Assembly (NCBI GenBank): GCA_021806765.1
Contig: JAJZQR010000041.1
Location: forward strand, 1-27,144
DNA length: 27,144 nucleotides
Source of the DNA: Chloroflexota bacterium
GTDB taxonomy: Bacteria; Chloroflexota; UBA6077
Reading direction: 5' to 3'
Position 1 is the first letter of the stretch. Every line of letters starts with the position of its first letter. The notes beneath the pieces were generated by a model. The model saw only the letters and a list, made by a program, of their open reading frames with translations. It was not told where the DNA came from and ran no database searches. The position numbers and the translations under genes are program-made. This document shows, one piece after another, positions 23,764 to 27,144 of this stretch.

Positions 23764-25974
23764 ATGACGGGTGGCGTCATGTACTCCGAGTTGCACGTGC
23801 TCTCCGGAGAACGCCAGGACAGCTCGCACCTGGCCGGAGTCGCCACCGCTCCCGTTCTCTCCTTCTTCAAGCGACGTCGCGGGCAGCTGTTCACCATCGT
23901 GGACCCCAGCCTGCCGGGTTTCGAGGCCATCTGCCGCAGGCTGATAGAGACCATCGAAGACGAGTACTTCCGCGACCCCTCCCGCACCGTCACCGGCAGC
24001 CTGCGCCAGGCCATAGTGGCAGCCAACGAGGTGCTGCGTAGCGAGAACTCCAGGGCCACACCGGACCGCCAACTGCGGACAGGGATCTCCTGTGCCGTGA
24101 TCCGGGAGGCGGATGTCTACATCGCCCAGGTGGCCCCCGCCAATGCCTTCATCCTCCATGGGGGTGCGGTCAAGCGGGTTTTCAGCACCTACAGTGTGAT
24201 CCCCGATGTGAGCAGCAACGGCACCAACAGAGCCTCCGACTCCCTGGGCGCCGGTCTGGATCCCCACGTCAACTTCGCCTACAGCCCTCTGGAGGAGGGC
24301 GATCTGGCGGTGCTGGCCTCCGGCGCCTACTGGAAACTGGTTCCCGACCGATACATCCTGGATGCTGCCAAGCACGTAGATCCTGACATGGCAGCCTCGG
24401 AGCTGTACGGCTGCTATCTGGCCCATGCTCGGCGTCCCACTACGTCCCTGATCGTGATCCGGATGTCGGAGGTGCCGGCCCGGCAACGAAGCAACGGTAA
24501 ACAGGAGGAAAGCCGTCCGGCCCTGGTGGAGATGACGGAGCTAGCCACGGTGGCGGAACCACCGCCGGCGAAGCTCCCCTCCGGAAATGGACGGGGAGCA
24601 GCCAGACCCGTTCGGGAGCGGGAGAAGGTCTCGACCTCTCCGAAGCCCTCCCTATGGAACCGGCTAAAACCGAAACGGGAAGAGAAAACGGTCGCCCTCT
24701 ATCCACCAGGACCGCCGCTGGAGGCCGTGGGCAGGACCTCGGTGCGGCTGCGGTCGCGAGGTCCCCAGAACTGGACCGACCGGCACGGCCCCCCCTCGTG
24801 GCTGGCCAGGCTGGTTCTGATGGTGGGGCTGGCGGCCATCCTCGTCCTGGTGGGGAGCATGGCCATCAATCTGTTCCGATCGTGGCAGTTGGGCGACCCG
24901 GTGGCGTTGGCCAAGGAGGCGCAGGAGAAACGGACCCAGGCCGCTGCCGCCAACGACCCCGCCAGCGCGAGAACCCTGCTGGGCCAGTCCTACGACCTGT
25001 TCGAGCGATCCCTTCGAGCCAAGGAGGACCCGTCGGTCCGTACCGAGGCGGCCGCAGTGCAGGCCGGCATGGACAAGATCGACCTGACCGTGAGGGTCAG
25101 CCAGGTGAACACCCTGGTGGATTACAGCCCCATCGTCAACGACAAGGGGGATCCTGCCCAGCTGGTGGTGGACAGCAGCAGTCTGTACGTTCTGGACGAG
25201 GGACTGGACCGAGTATACAAGTACGATCTGACGGCCGGCGGGAATGGAGTGGCGGATCCCGGCAAGCACCAGGTGGTGGTGAAGCGGGGCGACAAGCTGG
25301 ATGGAGGCACCGTGGGCGACTTGCTCGCCCTGACCTGGATGCCGGCCGGCCAGTTGAGGAATTCTTCGGCCCTGTTCGCTCTGGAGAGCGGGCGCTCCCT
25401 GGTGACCTACGACCCCAAAGGGGATCTCTCCCGGATCGAGGTCTCCGAGAGCCAGAAGTGGGGGAGCATCCAGGCCATCAACGGTTTCGCGGGCGGCCTC
25501 TACCTGCTGGACACGAAACTGAAGGGGGTCTTCTACTACCCACCCACCAAGAACGGCTACGAAAGCGAGCCCTACACCATCGTGGACTCTCAGGCCAAGG
25601 TGGACCTCTCCAAGGCCGTGGACATCGCCCTGGACGGCAACCTGTACATCCTGGAGGGCAGCGGGACAGTGAAGCGGTTCAACCGGGAGGGCCGCCCCCT
25701 GGACTTCGCCGGGGGACTGCCCGATGGGCCGGTAAAGGGGCCGAAGGCGCTCTTCGCCAGCGCCAATACCCGCTCCCTCTACCTGCTGGATACGGCTGGC
25801 GAGCGAGTGATCCAGTTCTCGCCCGAGGGGAAGCTGCAGAGGCAGTTCAAGGCCGACGGGAAGAACGTCTCCTTCAACGATCTGCGGGACCTCTTCGTGG
25901 ACGAGGCCGGTCGAAAGGTCTACCTCCTGGCACACAAATCGCTGTTCAGCTTCGACCTGCCGCCGATGCAGTAG
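23764..25974 (+). CDS. membrane protein with degenerate PP2C-like domain and predicted beta-propeller
   Basis: No characterised protein is recognised over the full length (736 aa). Residues about 25-240 have the strand pattern of PPM/PP2C phosphatases: GISCAVIREADVYIAQVAPANAFILH (107-132 region) resembles the segment normally ending in GDSR, and LEEGDLAVLASGAYWKLV resembles the GD...SDG segment. The metal ligands are gone: no DGxGG, AP at 124-125 instead of GD, and SGA (186-188) instead of SDG. Residues 240-340 are basic and probably disordered. One membrane helix lies at 348-370. A helical stretch (375-440) is followed by repeated Y/LYLLD, LYVLD and NLYILEG strands to the C-terminus, as in NHL/six-bladed propellers. 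ATG 23764 is six bases after GGGAGG. Likely cytoplasmic pseudo-enzyme with an external propeller; function unknown. Confidence 0.8.
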   Translation: MTGGVMYSELHVLSGERQDSSHLAGVATAPVLSFFKRRRGQLFTIVDPSLPGFEAICRRLIETIEDEYFRDPSRTVTGSLRQAIVAANEVLRSENSRATPDRQLRTGISCAVIREADVYIAQVAPANAFILHGGAVKRVFSTYSVIPDVSSNGTNRASDSLGAGLDPHVNFAYSPLEEGDLAVLASGAYWKLVPDRYILDAAKHVDPDMAASELYGCYLAHARRPTTSLIVIRMSEVPARQRSNGKQEESRPALVEMTELATVAEPPPAKLPSGNGRGAARPVREREKVSTSPKPSLWNRLKPKREEKTVALYPPGPPLEAVGRTSVRLRSRGPQNWTDRHGPPSWLARLVLMVGLAAILVLVGSMAINLFRSWQLGDPVALAKEAQEKRTQAAAANDPASARTLLGQSYDLFERSLRAKEDPSVRTEAAAVQAGMDKIDLTVRVSQVNTLVDYSPIVNDKGDPAQLVVDSSSLYVLDEGLDRVYKYDLTAGGNGVADPGKHQVVVKRGDKLDGGTVGDLLALTWMPAGQLRNSSALFALESGRSLVTYDPKGDLSRIEVSESQKWGSIQAINGFAGGLYLLDTKLKGVFYYPPTKNGYESEPYTIVDSQAKVDLSKAVDIALDGNLYILEGSGTVKRFNREGRPLDFAGGLPDGPVKGPKALFASANTRSLYLLDTAGERVIQFSPEGKLQRQFKADGKNVSFNDLRDLFVDEAGRKVYLLAHKSLFSFDLPPMQ

Positions 25975-25984
25975 GCATGCTATG

Positions 25985-26012
25985 GTAGAGACGCGACATG
26001 TCGCGTCTCTAC
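25985..26012. repeat. 28-bp perfect palindrome
   Basis: The 28 bases are an exact palindrome, GTAGAGACGCGACA followed by TGTCGCGTCTCTAC. It starts 10 bp after the stop of the PP2C-like/propeller gene and may terminate it. Its GTAGAGACGCG...CGCGTCTCTAC form resembles dispersed repeats known from cyanobacterial and Chloroflexota genomes. Confidence 0.75.
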
Positions 26013-26017
26013 GCGGA

Positions 26018-26119
26018 TGTCCCCTGAAGTGGGGGTATCCATAGGGGCTCGCGCCCGTATACGGGGTTGGGGTGTCCCCAAGACAACCCTCACCCTCACC
26101 CTCTCCCAAAGGGAGAGGG
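26018..26119. repeat. mosaic of small hairpins before tsaD
   Basis: Three further inverted repeats follow: CCCC/GGGG around TGAAGT (about 26020-26035), the palindrome CCCGTATACGGG (26054-26065), and the 9-bp stem CCCTCTCCC (26099-26107) with GGGAGAGGG (26111-26119) over an AAA loop. The sequence before the last stem (CCCTCACCCTCACC) is the usual flank of this widespread hairpin repeat. The right arm ends 14 bases before the tsaD ATG. Confidence 0.65.
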
Positions 26120-26133
26120 AAGAAGTGGGAACA

Positions 26134-27129
26134 ATGCGAATCCTTGGGATAGAGTCCTCCTGTGACGAAACGGCGGCATCGGTGGTAGCCGACGGCCGCC
26201 GTTTGGAATCTAATGTGGTCGCCTCCCAGATCGACCTCCATCGTAAGTACGGTGGGGTGATGCCCGAGGTGGCATCGCGCGCCCACCTGCAGGCGATCAT
26301 GCCCACCGTGGAGGAGGCCCTGCAGCGGGCTCAGGTGGATTGGTCCAGGATCGCCGCCATCGCCGTCACCCGAGGCCCGGGGCTGGCGGGGTCGCTGCTG
26401 GTGGGGGTGAACGCCGCCAAGGCGATCTCCATGGCCAAGGGGATACCCCTGGTGGGGGTGAACCACCTGGAGGGGCACATCTACTCCAACTGGATCATCA
26501 CCGACGGGCCCTCCCCGGAGCCCGCCTTCCCCCTCCTGGTCCTCATCGTCTCTGGCGGTCACACGGACCTGTTTCTGATGACGGACCACGGGGTCTACCA
26601 GCGGCTGGGCAGCACCCTGGACGACGCCGCCGGTGAGGCCTTCGACAAGGTGGCCCGGATCCTGGGGGTGGGCTACCCCGGTGGTCCCGCCATCCAAAAG
26701 GCGGCTGAAGGCGGGGACCCCAACGCCTTCCACTTTCCCCGGGCCTGGCTGGGGGAGAGCTACGATTTCAGCTTCAGCGGACTGAAGACGGCCGTGCTCC
26801 GCACCGTCCAGGGGCTGGAACCGCCGCTGCCCGTGGCCGGCCTGGCGGCCAGCTTCCAGGAGGCGGTGGTGGACGTGCTGTCCACCAAGGTGGCCAGAGC
26901 CGCCCAGCAGTTTCGGGCGGCGCAGGTGGCGATTTGTGGCGGGGTGGCCGCCAACCTGGCCCTGCGTCAGAGGGTGAAGGAGCGGGTAACGGTGCCGGTG
27001 CACATCCCTCCCATCTATCTCTGCACCGACAACGCCGCGATGGTCGCCAGCGCGGGCTACTACCACTTCCGGGCGGGCCAACGCGACGGCCTCGACATGG
27101 ATGTGTCTCCTAACCTGCCTCTGGCGTGA
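26134..27129 (+). CDS. tsaD: tRNA N6-adenosine threonylcarbamoyltransferase TsaD
   Basis: TsaD transfers the threonylcarbamoyl group from TC-AMP to A37 of ANN-decoding tRNAs, working with TsaB and TsaE. The 331 residues begin with the family signature [16 protein letters not shown]. The metal-binding HxxxH is His111 and His115 in [19 protein letters not shown] (139-146), the [13 protein letters not shown] segment, [11 protein letters not shown] and the C-terminal [11 protein letters not shown] with its metal-ligand Asp are all present. ATG 26134 is chosen because it gives the conserved N-terminus; the same frame is open from 26017, but that part is translated repeat DNA. The ribosome binding site is weak (GAAGAAGTGGGA). 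Neither tsaB nor tsaE is in the window; the gene's position behind the propeller gene is not functionally informative. Confidence 0.97.
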   Translation: MRILGIESSCDETAASVVADGRRLESNVVASQIDLHRKYGGVMPEVASRAHLQAIMPTVEEALQRAQVDWSRIAAIAVTRGPGLAGSLLVGVNAAKAISMAKGIPLVGVNHLEGHIYSNWIITDGPSPEPAFPLLVLIVSGGHTDLFLMTDHGVYQRLGSTLDDAAGEAFDKVARILGVGYPGGPAIQKAAEGGDPNAFHFPRAWLGESYDFSFSGLKTAVLRTVQGLEPPLPVAGLAASFQEAVVDVLSTKVARAAQQFRAAQVAICGGVAANLALRQRVKERVTVPVHIPPIYLCTDNAAMVASAGYYHFRAGQRDGLDMDVSPNLPLA

Positions 27130-27144
27130 AAAGTAGGGGCGAAG

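Noticed and set aside
24664..27081. 805-codon minus-strand frame spanning the propeller gene and tsaD
   Set aside because: It lies antisense to two genes with clear families and ribosome binding sites and crosses the intergenic repeats; composition is that of a high-GC shadow frame.

Overview
The window looks like a chromosomal segment from a high-GC bacterium, most likely of the phylum Chloroflexota. This is inferred from general character, not from a marker gene: lipoproteins with long Ala/Pro linkers, frequent GTG and TTG starts with strong AGGAGG-type ribosome binding sites, a Gram-positive-style pst-phoU-phoB-phoR cluster, and intergenic hairpin repeats of kinds common in that phylum. 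No rRNA, tRNA, CRISPR array, transposase or prophage gene was seen.

Left part (1-7700). A palindromic terminator of an unseen upstream gene is followed by an orphan tricarboxylate-type solute-binding lipoprotein (TctC/Bug family). Its leader carries a possible Arg-rich short ORF. Convergent to it are an orotate phosphoribosyltransferase-like gene and a small zinc-ribbon gene, then about 470 bp with REP-like hairpins and no convincing gene. A hybrid histidine kinase with a MASE3-like membrane sensor and a methyl-accepting chemotaxis protein follow, both on the minus strand.

Middle part (7700-16000). An orphan OmpR/PhoB-type regulator, closely similar to the phoB of this window, overlaps tail-to-tail with a LysR regulator. 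The LysR gene is divergent from a TauE/SafE exporter and a DUF1634 membrane protein, a recognisable anion or sulfite export module. A BarA-like hybrid kinase (PAS-PAS-HisKA-HATPase-REC-REC-Hpt) is translationally coupled to a stand-alone receiver protein. An HD-domain hydrolase gene lies divergent from pstS.

Right part (16100-27144). This is a complete phosphate regulon: pstS, pstC, pstA, pstB, phoU, a phoB/phoP-type regulator and a phoR-type kinase. Upstream of pstS are four consecutive 11-bp direct repeats that look like a PHO box just before a -10 element. PstSCAB would import phosphate, PhoU would link transporter state to PhoR, and PhoR would phosphorylate the regulator that binds the repeats. 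Next comes a gene of its own promoter for a membrane protein combining a degenerate PP2C-like domain, one membrane helix and a predicted beta-propeller. The window ends with tsaD (tRNA t6A synthesis).

The most interesting observations are the pseudophosphatase/propeller protein behind phoR, the four-unit PHO box shared with a divergent HD hydrolase, the duplicated PhoB-like regulator without a kinase, the Arg-rich upstream ORF before tctC, and several families of intergenic inverted repeats, one of which splits pstS from pstC.
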